This document shows positions 12,201 through 22,300 of a DNA stretch of 64,000 bases, piece after piece. The translations under genes and the position numbers were made by a program. The stretch comes from Ricordea florida (lineage: Eukaryota; Cnidaria; Anthozoa; Corallimorpharia; Ricordeidae): NCBI GenBank assembly GCA_949710005.1, contig OX453272.1:5208173-5272172 (forward strand), in the 5' to 3' direction. Numbering within the stretch: position 1 is the first letter of the stretch; the number at the start of each line of letters is the position of its first letter. A model generated the notes under the pieces. It did not search any database, was not told the DNA's origin, and saw nothing but the letters and a program-made list of their open reading frames with translations.

Positions 12201-13178
12201 GGCTCACAAAATTTTTTAGTACGACTCTTCTGGATGTCAAGAAAGTTGGCAATAACTGCTTGTACTTAGTAAAACTTTAGAATGATTTAAAATGCAACTT
12301 TTTACCTTCTTTGACGTGCAAACAATAAAAGGATTTTTGTAATAATGATACTTTATACAACGAAATTAAAAGACCTAGCTCAAGGCATTAAGCAGTTTAT
12401 GCTGTGTTCAAGCACACAAGCATAAATAAGTAGCTTTTCGTGCGTTAGTTATATGTATAACAATACGATTTTGCGTTTGTCTCTTACAGATGACTGACGT
12501 AGAAGCCGGGGGATCAACCGTGTTCCTTGACGCACAGGCGAAGATAGAAGCACGAAAGGTAAGTGATTAGCAAAGCACCCTACCGCAGTTTATTGATTCA
12601 GTATTTCCGACTGAAAAAGCTCGGATTTACAGCTTTTAAAGTCTTTCTCTCATCTGGCCTAAAACTTCCTGAGGACCATTTATATTCAATATCGAACCTT
12701 CAGATAACAGCAACCATTTTCGGAACTATGTATACAATCTAGAGGAACAAGTCACTTGACAATTACTGGGTTCGAACCATAAAAGCAGTTGCATAAATTA
12801 GCGATGTTCTTTCCAGAGAGATGCTTTAGCTCTAAATCAACCGCTTTTTGTGTTTTTATACTGAAAACTCGTGGGTTTTCTTATACACAGGGTACAGCAG
12901 CATTTTGGTTTAACCTGAGGAAATCTGGCCAATCGGATGGGACAACTCGCCACGCAGCCTGCCCAGTCATAGTGGGAACAAAATGGGGTGAGGGCGCGTT
13001 GGCTTTAAAACTTTTCGCACGAGAACTCAACACACGAATGTTACAATGGTGAACGGAATTTTCCCTAAGGGTTTGAAACCTACTTTTTGTGTGTTGTTTT
13101 TTTATAGTGGCTAACAAATGGATTCATGAAGATGGACAAGAGTTCCGTCGACGCTGTGGCCTTTCACCAGACGAATGA
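5482..13178 (+). CDS. P4HA: Prolyl 4-hydroxylase subunit alpha (collagen-type), 534 aa
   Basis: Coding exons: 5482-5830, 7002-7330, 7951-8002, 8689-8861, 9744-9914, 10029-10099, 10647-10752, 11536-11589, 12054-12116, 12490-12558, 12891-12987, 13108-13178. All phases agree. The 534-aa length equals human P4HA1. The enzyme hydroxylates prolines of procollagen in the ER, using Fe(II), 2-oxoglutarate, O2 and ascorbate, as an alpha2-beta2 tetramer with protein disulfide isomerase. Residues 1-24 form a signal peptide. The N-terminal P4Ha_N region contains FLGHPVN, and exons 2-3 encode the TPR peptide-substrate domain. An acidic stretch (EEEDEEE) follows in exon 4. The dioxygenase domain has iron ligands H430 and D432 (EPHLDH) and H500 (TRHAACPV), with K510 (GTKW) for 2-oxoglutarate. 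The start is chosen because the following residues form the signal peptide (context ACAACATGG). All catalytic residues are intact. The P4HA1/2/3 paralogue is not resolved. Confidence 0.96.
7366..7405. repeat. (AAT)n microsatellite
   Basis: Thirteen or so uninterrupted AAT/TAA units lie in intron 2 of the prolyl hydroxylase gene, 35 bp after the exon 2 donor. Confidence 0.95.
7474..7672 (-). mobile_element. tRNA-derived SINE (minus orientation)
   Basis: Read on the minus strand, the element has a box A-like segment (GCAGTGGTGAGAGCGCTCG), a box B-like segment (GGGTTCAATTCCC), a body with TCCGGGTACTCCGG, and a TTGAT-rich tail. Three other copies occur at about 11000, 27985 and 37715. This is a pol III-type retroposon, not a functional tRNA, because no cloverleaf is preserved beyond the promoter boxes. 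Confidence 0.85.
9179..9232. repeat. (CT)n microsatellite
   Basis: About 27 perfect CT units lie in intron 4 of the prolyl hydroxylase gene. A CT tract of this length can mimic a polypyrimidine tract, but no exon follows it. Confidence 0.97.
9324..9352. repeat. (GGGGA)n short tandem repeat
   Basis: Five to six GGGGA units on the plus strand, 90 bp after the CT microsatellite. Regular G4 runs on this strand could form a G-quadruplex; this is inference from the spacing. Confidence 0.9.
9395..9690. repeat. Interspersed repeat, family copy 1
   Basis: This segment matches 15385-15705 in the same order: ATGGCCGGTTCCGCGAGCGG-like start, TGATTGGCTACC, a GGATTTC/TTTGTCC stretch, ATCCTTTAT, GGCTGGATA, the motif GACCTCGACTACGTCTC, then a shared segment ending in TTGGT(C/G)AATA. 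It carries no coding sequence. The copies are perhaps 75-80% alike by eye and define an unnamed non-autonomous repeat. Confidence 0.75.
10105..10240. repeat. Interspersed repeat shared with 31385-31545 (inverted)
   Basis: The order of shared motifs here is GAGCGTATGCACATGACGTCA, CATGTTGGTGTCCCAAACT, ATCCTCCAGGAAC, TTCTTATGCAAACATCTTC, TTTGTTTCCGTTAAAAAC. The same motifs occur in reverse complement in intron 15 of PIK3R4. The element is short, non-coding and dispersed, and no terminal repeats are clear. Confidence 0.75.
10870..10978. mobile_element. Half copy of GTTAGCCCTTCGTCGG repeat with 15-bp target duplication
   Basis: This is one arm of the palindromic element seen at 24654-24837. It contains the conserved segments AAGTTATACCACCATAAGGT and CGAGCGTTAGCCCTTCGTCG. 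It is flanked exactly by a 15-bp direct repeat, TTTGTATATTGCAGG (10855-10869 and 10979-10993). A duplication this long suggests insertion by target-primed reverse transcription rather than by a cut-and-paste transposase. Confidence 0.75.
11000..11195 (+). mobile_element. tRNA-derived SINE
   Basis: The box A-like segment TGGCACAGTGGTGAGAGCG lies near 11018, and box B GGTTCGATTCC at 11059-11069. The body includes TCCGGGTACTCCGG, and the tail is repeated TTTGA/TTGAT. It sits immediately downstream of the half-palindrome insertion, in intron 7 of the prolyl hydroxylase gene. Confidence 0.88.
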
Positions 13179-13258
13179 GTCAAGCTGTTCGTAGAGTTTT
13201 TTTGCAGACCGAGTCCCAGTATTCGCGCAATTAGTTCTCTGGGGTCGTCATGGTGTCC

Positions 13259-13264
13259 AATAAA
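13259..13264 (+). terminator. Polyadenylation signal of prolyl hydroxylase gene
   Basis: A canonical AATAAA lies 81 bp after the stop codon and is the first downstream match, implying a short 3'UTR of about 100 nt. Cleavage site inferred. Confidence 0.6.
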
Positions 13265-15384
13265 TGAAGTTAATCGGCCGCTTGTGGAAATCATCGATCA
13301 ATCACAGCTAATGGTGAAAACCCAAAGATACCAAAACCCCTAGTTCTCTCAAATGGTTTTTGGTTTCTGCTAAGTATAAAGAGTTATTTAGTGTAATAGT
13401 ATAGAACTATGAAAGTTAAGGACATAAATCCTTTTCTAAAACAAATAAACTGTTCTTTGGAGAGTAGAGGTCCAAGTTTATCAACTAATCATATTGATTA
13501 ATAATACATAAGCGGAAGACAAAGGAAATCAAGCATCTTGTTTTTAACTCGGAGGAAATCTTATAATTGTCCTCCTAAAACATTTCGTTTCAGAAACTTT
13601 ATCACGACCATGACACATCGTTTCATTGCAACTTCAAAACTTCGAACTTCACCAGAAATACTCCACATGTTGTATTTTCAACTCACTTCTCGCTCGTTTT
13701 TGATAATGCAATGGCAATGATAATAAAAAAATACGTGCATAATACAGATACTCTTCTTCGCTGTTCCATTTTAAAATTAATTTACGTCACCAGTCAGTTA
13801 CTTCATTCTTTAGAGGTGCACTCCCTCCTAAGAAAACTCCTGAATCTCCCCCTGGAATTGAGAAAACCGAGACCTTTGTCAGCGAAATATGTCTTGTCCG
13901 TCGCTCAACCTTTTCACTCCCAGTTGTGATCAATATACAACTTCTCATTTCAATTTCAATACAATACCAAGAAAATGGATGCTTAGAATTGGGCATGTGA
14001 TCAACCTGAGCCGTTACAATGAGTTTATTTAATACCAAATGCTCTCAACTGGTAAATAATTCACGCTTAATGACAGGTACCTTAAGTACCAGTAAATTTT
14101 GAGATTCCAGGGAAACAAAATTCACTGTCCCCCAAGGTACCAGTCTTTTTTTTTATGTTTTAAGAGGGACTAGTGAGCAGCACAAACGGGAGAACTTTGT
14201 AGTTAATTCCGACGTGTTTCGTCTCACACGGAGACTTCTTCAGGGATGAATGTTACAACTTACATTTGGCATATATACACATGAAATAACGCATACTTGT
14301 TAGGTATAAGCGTTAAACTTCCTTGGAAGTGACTAACGGCATATATATGTGGTAGGTAGGGATTACGAAAAACGCTTAGATCAGTTTGGCAGCTTGCTTT
14401 ATATTTTTGGGGGCCATACGATTAGCGCTAATCGTGAACTGGGTAACAGTGAAATGTTTTCCGTTTGACGTCGTAGTTTTCACAATGTTGCTCGCTCATG
14501 GAATATGGCGTTAAACAGTTTCATTGTTACATGTCGTGTGATCATGAACTAGCCAATCAATGGGAGTGCTGTAGCGAGAAGAACGCCAGCTTTATAACTA
14601 GTAATAGTTCTCACTAAAGCTGCTGCCACATTTTTATATTATGGAGTTTGAATTCATCAGTTTCTCACAGCAAGTTGATAAATGTGGCAAAAACAAACAC
14701 GATGTTATTTCTAGAAAACTATCCAAGGCACAAGAAAAAGTTCGAGGAATGCTTAAACCTCAATTCATGAGATGGCTTTTTCGTTTCAGCATTATTAAGC
14801 TTAGGTTTCAACTGATGTTTTACCGCATGAACAACAATTCCAAATGTGACACAACCTTTTTTTAAGCTGAAGCGTGACTCTCTACACAAAACAGGACTTT
14901 TCGAAGCGACCTAGCTTTGGACCTCGGGGAATATGCCAGTATCACAGCCCATGAATCTCTAACCCAGTTCTTGGTGCTTTTCTCAATCACTGAATATACT
15001 TTTGGATTGTGGTGCGTGTCTTTCGCACCCAGTTAGGTTTGATTTCTGTCTGACACATTCATCGACGAGTAATGAGAGTTTTCTCAAATACCTCGATGAG
15101 CAATGAGAGTTTCCACAATTTTGACACTAGATCGAATGGACTTTGATACGTTTTTCAACAGATAAACTACACACTTAAACATGCACCTTTGGACTTCAGA
15201 AACTCGTGGCAAAGACTCCACTCCCAGAATCCTTCGAGTGTTTATTCTTTGCGCACTTTTCGGCAATCACTTGCGAACCGTGTTCTCAAAAATCGAGATC
15301 AGTTTCCTGCTACGGCGATATTTTCCTCCTCGGGTTTTGGTCGACTGAGCCGAAAGCCTGCGAGGGGTGACAAGAAAGTTTGTT
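13265..15384. other. Spacer between prolyl hydroxylase and PIK3R4 genes
   Basis: No gene was recognised. A segment near 14195-14250 (ACGTGTTTCGTCTCACACGG then ACTTCTTCAGGG) resembles the 3'-terminal sequences of retroelement remnants seen at 21830 and 23660, so a degraded element is likely there. The remainder is AT-rich, with scattered short open frames of no recognisable family. Confidence 0.45.
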
Positions 15385-15705
15385 ATATGGCTGGATCAGT
15401 GAGCGGGCAATATGAGGCGATGTGAGTTCTGATTGGCTACCCGAGCAGGAAAGATGGGACTATCTTTCCCTCTCAGGATTTCTCGCATTGTCCCACGAAA
15501 CAAAACATAGTAAAACGGCCATATATATAATGAGTCTATACGAATCCTTTATCGACCAAGCTCGGTGAACTGATGGCTGGATACTAGCTTCGTTCTTTCT
15601 TGCGTCTTTGTTAACCTCGACTACGTCTCTGTCAATAAAAAAGCAAAAAAGAACTCGGCCAATATGCAGCCATTTAGACCTCACACTTGGTCAATAACGC
15701 AAATG
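15385..15705. repeat. Interspersed repeat, family copy 2
   Basis: Collinear with 9395-9690 (motifs TGATTGGCTACC, GAATCCTTTAT, GATGGCTGGATA, CTCGACTACGTCTC, CAATAAAAAAGCAAAAAAG). It lies about 600 bp upstream of the PIK3R4 start codon, so it could contribute promoter sequence. That is inference only. Confidence 0.72.
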
Positions 15706-15795
15706 TATGGCAGTCATTCTAGAGAATTGCTGCTCAGATATATGGGTTATTGACCAAGCGTGAGGTCAAGATGGCTGGATATTGGCTAAGTTCTT

Positions 15796-15799
<4 letters not shown>

Positions 15800-15839
<40 letters not shown>

Positions 15840-16025
15840 TCGACGGGAAAAAACTCGGTCCGTATTTTACAGTACGGACCTCGAACTCGATTAATAAGAG
15901 GTATTCAGTTATATCTCTGGAGTCATTTTGGCGACCAAAACAAACTTTTGCGGGCCGTACAGTGAAGTACGGCCCGCTAAATTGACCAATCACAGCGCGC
16001 GTACTAACTGAGAGATATAATAAAT
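15800..16025. mobile_element. Composite palindromic element, copy 1
   Basis: The left part is a fold-back segment containing AATCGACGGGAAAAAACTCG and GTCCGTATTTTACAGTACGG. The right part (about 15910-16020) has inverted ends TATATCTCT...AGAGATATAATAA around an internal palindrome GGGCCGTACAGTGAAGTACG and the motif TTGACCAATCACAGCGCG. The same two-part arrangement recurs at 61637-61910 and, inverted, at 57890-58115. It ends 280 bp before the PIK3R4 start codon. Confidence 0.8.
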
Positions 16026-16303
16026 TGGAATATTGGGCTACATGAAGTACAAACAGGGGGAATGCATAGCACCTGGCTACCAAGCTGTCAAGGTTCCTTT
16101 TCGCCTTCCCACGTAGTGTTGTTACTTCTGGTCATTCCCTGGAAAACTAAAAAAGTCTCAGCAAAACCACGGTCTAAAATTGAATAACACTGCGTGAAAC
16201 TGCGACGGTCTTGGCTCGATCAATGCAGGCTGCGAGTTTTCTCATGTTATGTACTGGTTGCCGCTGAACTTGTCAATGTCTCTTCAATCAAAGAAATGGT
16301 GAA

Positions 16304-19300
16304 ATGGGAAACCAACTTTCTGGAATTGCACCTTCTCAGATTTTAAGTGTCGAGCATTACTTCAGTGACCTTCCAGATTTTGAATTCGACGGAAGGTGAG
16401 CTAGTTTATTATAGCTTTAAATATAAAAAGTTGATATTTTTTCTTGAATTGATCTCAGTGCGTGTCATTTTCTTGTACTACCTGCAAAACTTGTACATGT
16501 ACTACAGCGGGTACGTCGAAATTTTCCTTCTTTTTTGAAGAGTTCACGCGCGTTAACGTTTTTTCTGTAGCTTTAAGTTCTTGCTTGCTGCTCAACGCAG
16601 AAAGTATGTAAATATGGCTTTTGATGGTGAAAGTTAAGGAAAACACTACTCACCTTTGCGCGAACTCAAAATACGTGAAAGAAACAAACCTATAATAACA
16701 TAGAACAATGAATCGATAGACATAAATTTTCCTTGTTTACAAAGTGCACTAAAGAAATAATTTTCCTCATGCTGTTGTTTTATTGTTTTAAAACAGTTTG
16801 GGAAGCACGAGATTTTTCAAGGTCGCTCGCGCCAAACACAAGTAAGTAAAATGTCCATTTTTACTACAAACCGAATTTTCTATTTAAGCACATGTACAAT
16901 TCAAGTTTTAAATATTGATTCATTGGTTTATATATTGGCCACTATTTAGGATTCTGTGGCTCCAATATAATTTGTCTGTCCACTCAGCTGTTTTATGCAT
17001 ATTTTGTCAATTAAGGAAAAAATTACATAGAATATTATTTTGAGAAAAATCTTTGTGCTCTAGAAGAGGTAATTTTGTAAAGAGGGTGTGTGCAAGAGAG
17101 TTCTTTTTCTATTTGAAAAGTCTTATGTTTGAAATGTTTGTTCAATATTATATTATGCGTATGAAACCTTTCTTCTCTGTCAGCAGTTGTTAACAATAGA
17201 CCTTATTCGCTTGTCTATTGTGTTTTCCCAATATAGATCATGTGATGATACTGAGAAGATTCAGTCCTCTGTCTTGTTCATTAAAAAGAGTGCGGGCGGA
17301 CATATTCATGCTTGCATGCACTCTTTAATGAACAAGACAAAGGATCAAATCTTCTGAGTATCATCACATGATCTATATTGGCAAAACAAAATGTGCAAGT
17401 GAATAAGGTCTCTTTCCATATTTTTTCATATTCAAGTGTTTCCAAAGTATTGTGACGTTATGCATATTAAGGGGTGGTGTATCTGTGAAAAAGGATTATT
17501 ATTTCACTTGTGCTTAATTTACATTAACAAATCAATACAAAATTGGATTTCTAAAGATCTTATGTGTGGGTTATTACTATTGTAACCATAAACCATAACA
17601 AATCAAACAGAATCTATAACAAAGCAACTGTTTTACATGTAGCTAGGTATTCTCATCTTACTACTAGATTAGTTTTGTATTCCTGTTCAGTATTTTTATC
17701 CCACACTCTCACACACATTATTCTAATTACTATGGAGGCTTTTTGTATTTTAAACTTTCATAAATCTGATTTAGCATAATTTTGATAGCATTTTCAATAT
17801 CAATAATTGGAAATCATTTTAATTTTAAAGGGCTCCTTTGTTAGTGTATTGTACTTTGATGTGCAGAATGTAGATGCAAGTTCATATAATTATAGTTTCC
17901 AAAACATAATCAGAAGTTTGTTCCCAACAAATTAAATGCATGTCTCATATTTCCTCCAAACCATGTCTTTTCCTTGTGGAAAAAAGTTGATGACATCAGT
18001 AGTTATATGTTACGGGTTAAATTTGATTTCAGGTTAAATTTGATTTAACCTAGGTTGGTTTGTAATTTCTTGTCTGGTATTCATTATCATAAATATAGAC
18101 AAAGTAATTACAAATAACCTAGGTTGAATCAAATTTAACCTGAAATCAAAATTAACATATAACATATACACTTTACCAGCATGGCTTCTCCCCACACATT
18201 CGTTGAACAAATGAAATTGTTGTCAAAATTTATAATTTTTGGAGGCAGAGGAGGAACCCATGATAGCACTCTTGCCAGATGTGAATCAAATCATGATTGA
18301 ATAATAGAAATGTAGTTTTGTTTCTGATTCTTCCGTGAAATAATCATTAGGAATGTGAAATAACGAAGGAAAGTAATTTTTACAAAATTTACTTTCAACT
18401 TACAATCTGTTATAAGTTGTAAAGTTAATTAATAATAAAACCAAATCATTTGATTTAGACCCATGGTATATCACATATTCATATTTAGCATATATATCAA
18501 TTCAGCAACCTAGGTATTTTGAGCAATCTGATTGACTTACCATCTTGGGATAGTTTACACTGTTCACTTCTTAGGACGTAAATAGTGCCATGTTCTGGAA
18601 AATCCTTGTGCATGCGAGTTTTGGTCAAATAAAAATGGCCTTCATCAATTCTTGCTTTACAGCTGTTTCTGAGATGTGTCACTGAGGTTGCTTGATTGGT
18701 ACATACTACAGCAATCATTCCCTTCATTTTTGATTAATAGTGGCTTTCAAGATTTTAATCTCGCTATTTTGCAGCTCTGTAAATATTTTGCCACTTTTCA
18801 CCTTCAGAGAATAGTAATAACAAGAAATAAACAAATTGAAGTTTAAGGATTGAGCTCTGCATAAAGAGTTATTGCAGCATATCTGTGTGCTGATTGTTTG
18901 TCATTCAGGGAAGGCCTGTGTGTGGTTAAAGTCTTTGCAATCCAAGACCCTTCATTGCCTCTAAAAACATACCAAGATGCGCTGACTAACATCAGGAATC
19001 GGTTAACTGGAGCACCAAACGTACTGCCGTTTCATCATTCTATTCTTACCGAGAAGGCCAGCTTACTTATAAGACAGTTCATCAAAGACAACCTGTATGA
19101 TAGAATAAGGTAAGAAAAAAAACTGTCTCCACCACTTGCATAATTATATTGACAGTCGATTTGGAGTCACTATTCTCTTTAATGTTGATCCCCCTTGTTT
19201 CTTCAATGAAGCCTCAAATATGCTGCTCCATAAACCATTAGGCCCAATCATTGATTTTGATATATAGTTAGGTTTATTCTTTGTACCCTCTGGCACCAAA

Positions 19301-22300
19301 GTCCTTTACAGAGCTTTTCCACCCTTCTCTGTTCACTGCAACGTCTCTTGCCTCCACCCACAACTTCCATCCTGCTTTTCCTCTCCCTCTCCCTCTCCAC
19401 TGTTTGCCTTCTCATTGTTATCATATTGCTTTTTTGTTATAGCACTCGCCCGTTCCTGAATCTTATTGAGAAGAAGTGGATTGTTTTCCAGTTGTTGAAT
19501 GCTCTGGATCAATGTCACTCAGCCAAGGTAAGTCAGTGCTATGGTATCTTTTAATTTATTGTTCTAATAATCAATGGAACAAGCTAGAAACAGGGATTTT
19601 CTGTATCAAACTGCTCTGAATGAAGTTCAGTTAGCCCCTTGTAGCTACAACAAAACCAGTACAGAGTTAATCGTACAACTGTCATAAATATAGCTGTAAT
19701 AATAACCGTAATGTAAATGATAATGATGAAAGATTCTTAACCAGATAATGTAAATATAACAGAGATATAGCTGCTGTAAAGACAACACCTTGTAAATATC
19801 ACTTCTATATGAAACCTTGTGCAGAACTATTCCTAGACCTTTTAAAAGGTCCAAAGATGGAGTAAGTGAAACTGGGAGCTATTGGTTATTACAGGCCTTC
19901 TGACAGGGTGCGTGAGTGCGGGACCGCACAATTCGATCAAAGCCGCACAATCCCGCACAATTTCTGAAAATCCACGAAATCCCGCACAATATGGAAAGAT
20001 TTGGTGAAAAATCTAATTAAATCGGTATTCCCATCGATTGCCAAGGTTTAAAGAAGCTTTTTAGGCTATATTTAAGCTAGTTACCTTGCAAAACAATTGA
20101 GAAATCTGCTGCTTTCCGCGATTGAACAGCTCGAGCGGATATAAAAACAACAAGGCAGCTCTTCATAGCTCTGTGTCGACCTGGACACTAGTCTCAGTCA
20201 AATCTATTTTTCATTGGCAATTTGCGGCAATATTGTTTTGCAAATGACGAATCAGATATTCTGTTAAATAGCACCACTTGGCTTTGTGATTCAAAGTGAA
20301 AAAACATATTCCTTTTCTATTGATCTCCGCCCAATCACACAATTACACGATTGTCCAATCCCGCATAATTGCTGTTTTTGCCTCCTAAAACCCACACAAT
20401 TTTCTTTTTTTCCCTGCACCCTGTCAGAAGGCCTGTTATTACTGTTTATAAAAGAAGTCTCTATAACTGGTTGATATGATATGTAATCTTGGATTTCTAG
20501 GTTTGCCATGGAGACATTAAAACTGAAAACTTGATGGTTACTGGCTGGAATTGGGTTTTACTAACTGACATTGCAAGTTTTAAACCAGCTTTCCTCCCAG
20601 AGGACAATCCAGCGGACTTCAACTTCTTCTTTGATACCTCACGGCGACGCAGCTGTTACATTGCACCTGAGAGGTTTCTGGACTCACGACAAGCTGAACA
20701 GCTATTGGTCGGAGGCCTCTCAAATCATGGCAGTCTTCCTGACATGGACTTGGTTCGGCATCAGCAGGGTCATTTGTCCCCTGAAATGGATATATTTTCT
20801 GCTGGGTAGGTTGTTATTATTTTATGCTTTTTTGAATTTGCTGGTCTAGGCTCCTAAAAACCCAATCAGTGCTAACCCAGGATTCAATAACTACAGTCAA
20901 CTCTCTTTTGACAACCACCCTACAAAACAACCACTTCTCTTTAAGCAACCACCTTGTAAATAACTGTTTTGCTTCTCAGTCAAAGGTTGTTTCAAAAACT
21001 CTCTCAAATGACCACTTCTCAAATTTATCAAGTAAATGTGACCGTTTTTGAGGCCTAAAATGTGACCAACCCTTTTTTTGTTTTTGGTTACTGGCCACCC
21101 AAAATCCATGTATATCACTCATATATCACAAGCGTTTAGCATAAAATTTAAGATTATCACTGACAGGTATTTTACACAATTGAAAGAATACTACTAAATC
21201 ATGGTCACCAGGCATCAAAAATTCAACAGCTGCAATGTATGATAGGAATTCCTCAGCCATGGAGTGAGAATGAGAATTATTCTTTTTCTCAGAGGATCGA
21301 GCTTTGTATATTTGCTTCATTTTCATTGATAAGGTGAGAATAATAATTATCAGTGGTTGGCTAATTTTCTTGTCTATTCGATTAAGCAATCACCTCCATT
21401 AAACAACACCTTTTTCTTGCACCAAGTGACTAGTTGCCTTCTGAAAGAGATGTTTGACTGTAGTCTATTAAGCCTTTCACTTCCAGACATGATCTCATCC
21501 TTTTTTGTTATTTATCAGATGTGTCATTGCAGAGCTCTTTAATGAAGGAAACAGCTTGTTTAATCTGTCAGAACTTTTGTCCTATCGTAATGGAGACTAT
21601 GATCCCTCTGAGACGCTGTCCAAGATTGAAGATTCTAGTATAAGGGTAGGCTGTAAATTCTCTGGTTTTAACTGAAACCTGCTGCCATGGTTAACAAAAT
21701 ATTTTTGTTATTTTTAATGCAAAAGCTGTAATTATTACATGCAATTAGTTATTTTATTATTGTTAAGGAATAGGTTGTTCATCGTGGAAAATGTGATGAT
21801 AGTGTAAATTCTTCTTTTGCTGGATTTTTATCGCGATGTTTCAACTGCTTACTACTAGTCTTCTTCAGGTGATGGGGTTTACTGATTCTGGCTTACCATT
21901 ATGTAGAGCTCTGTGTGGTCTGCTCTGATTGGTGCTTTTCAGTCCTGCTATTGTTCCTGTTTGCTGTGTAAATTTTCCTCAGGAGTCCACTGTTTGTGGT
22001 TGTGTTTCTTGATTGTCAGCATCCACACTTCTGGAATTTCAATTCCTGTTGATGTTGGTAGGGTGCTGTCTATGTGAATTGCCTCTTTCACTTTCCTCAT
22101 GTACCAGTGGTTATCACAGTCTACAAACTTAACTTCTTTCCAAAGTGGCTTGTGCCCAGTTTCATTGGCATGTTCTGAAACAGCATAGTTTTGAGTTTGA
22201 GCGAGGTGGATGTCTCTGTTGTGTTCTTTTATTCTCTCTTGCATAGGTTGTCCAGTTTCTCCAATGTAGATGTGAGATGTGCAGTAAACTTTGGTTTAGA

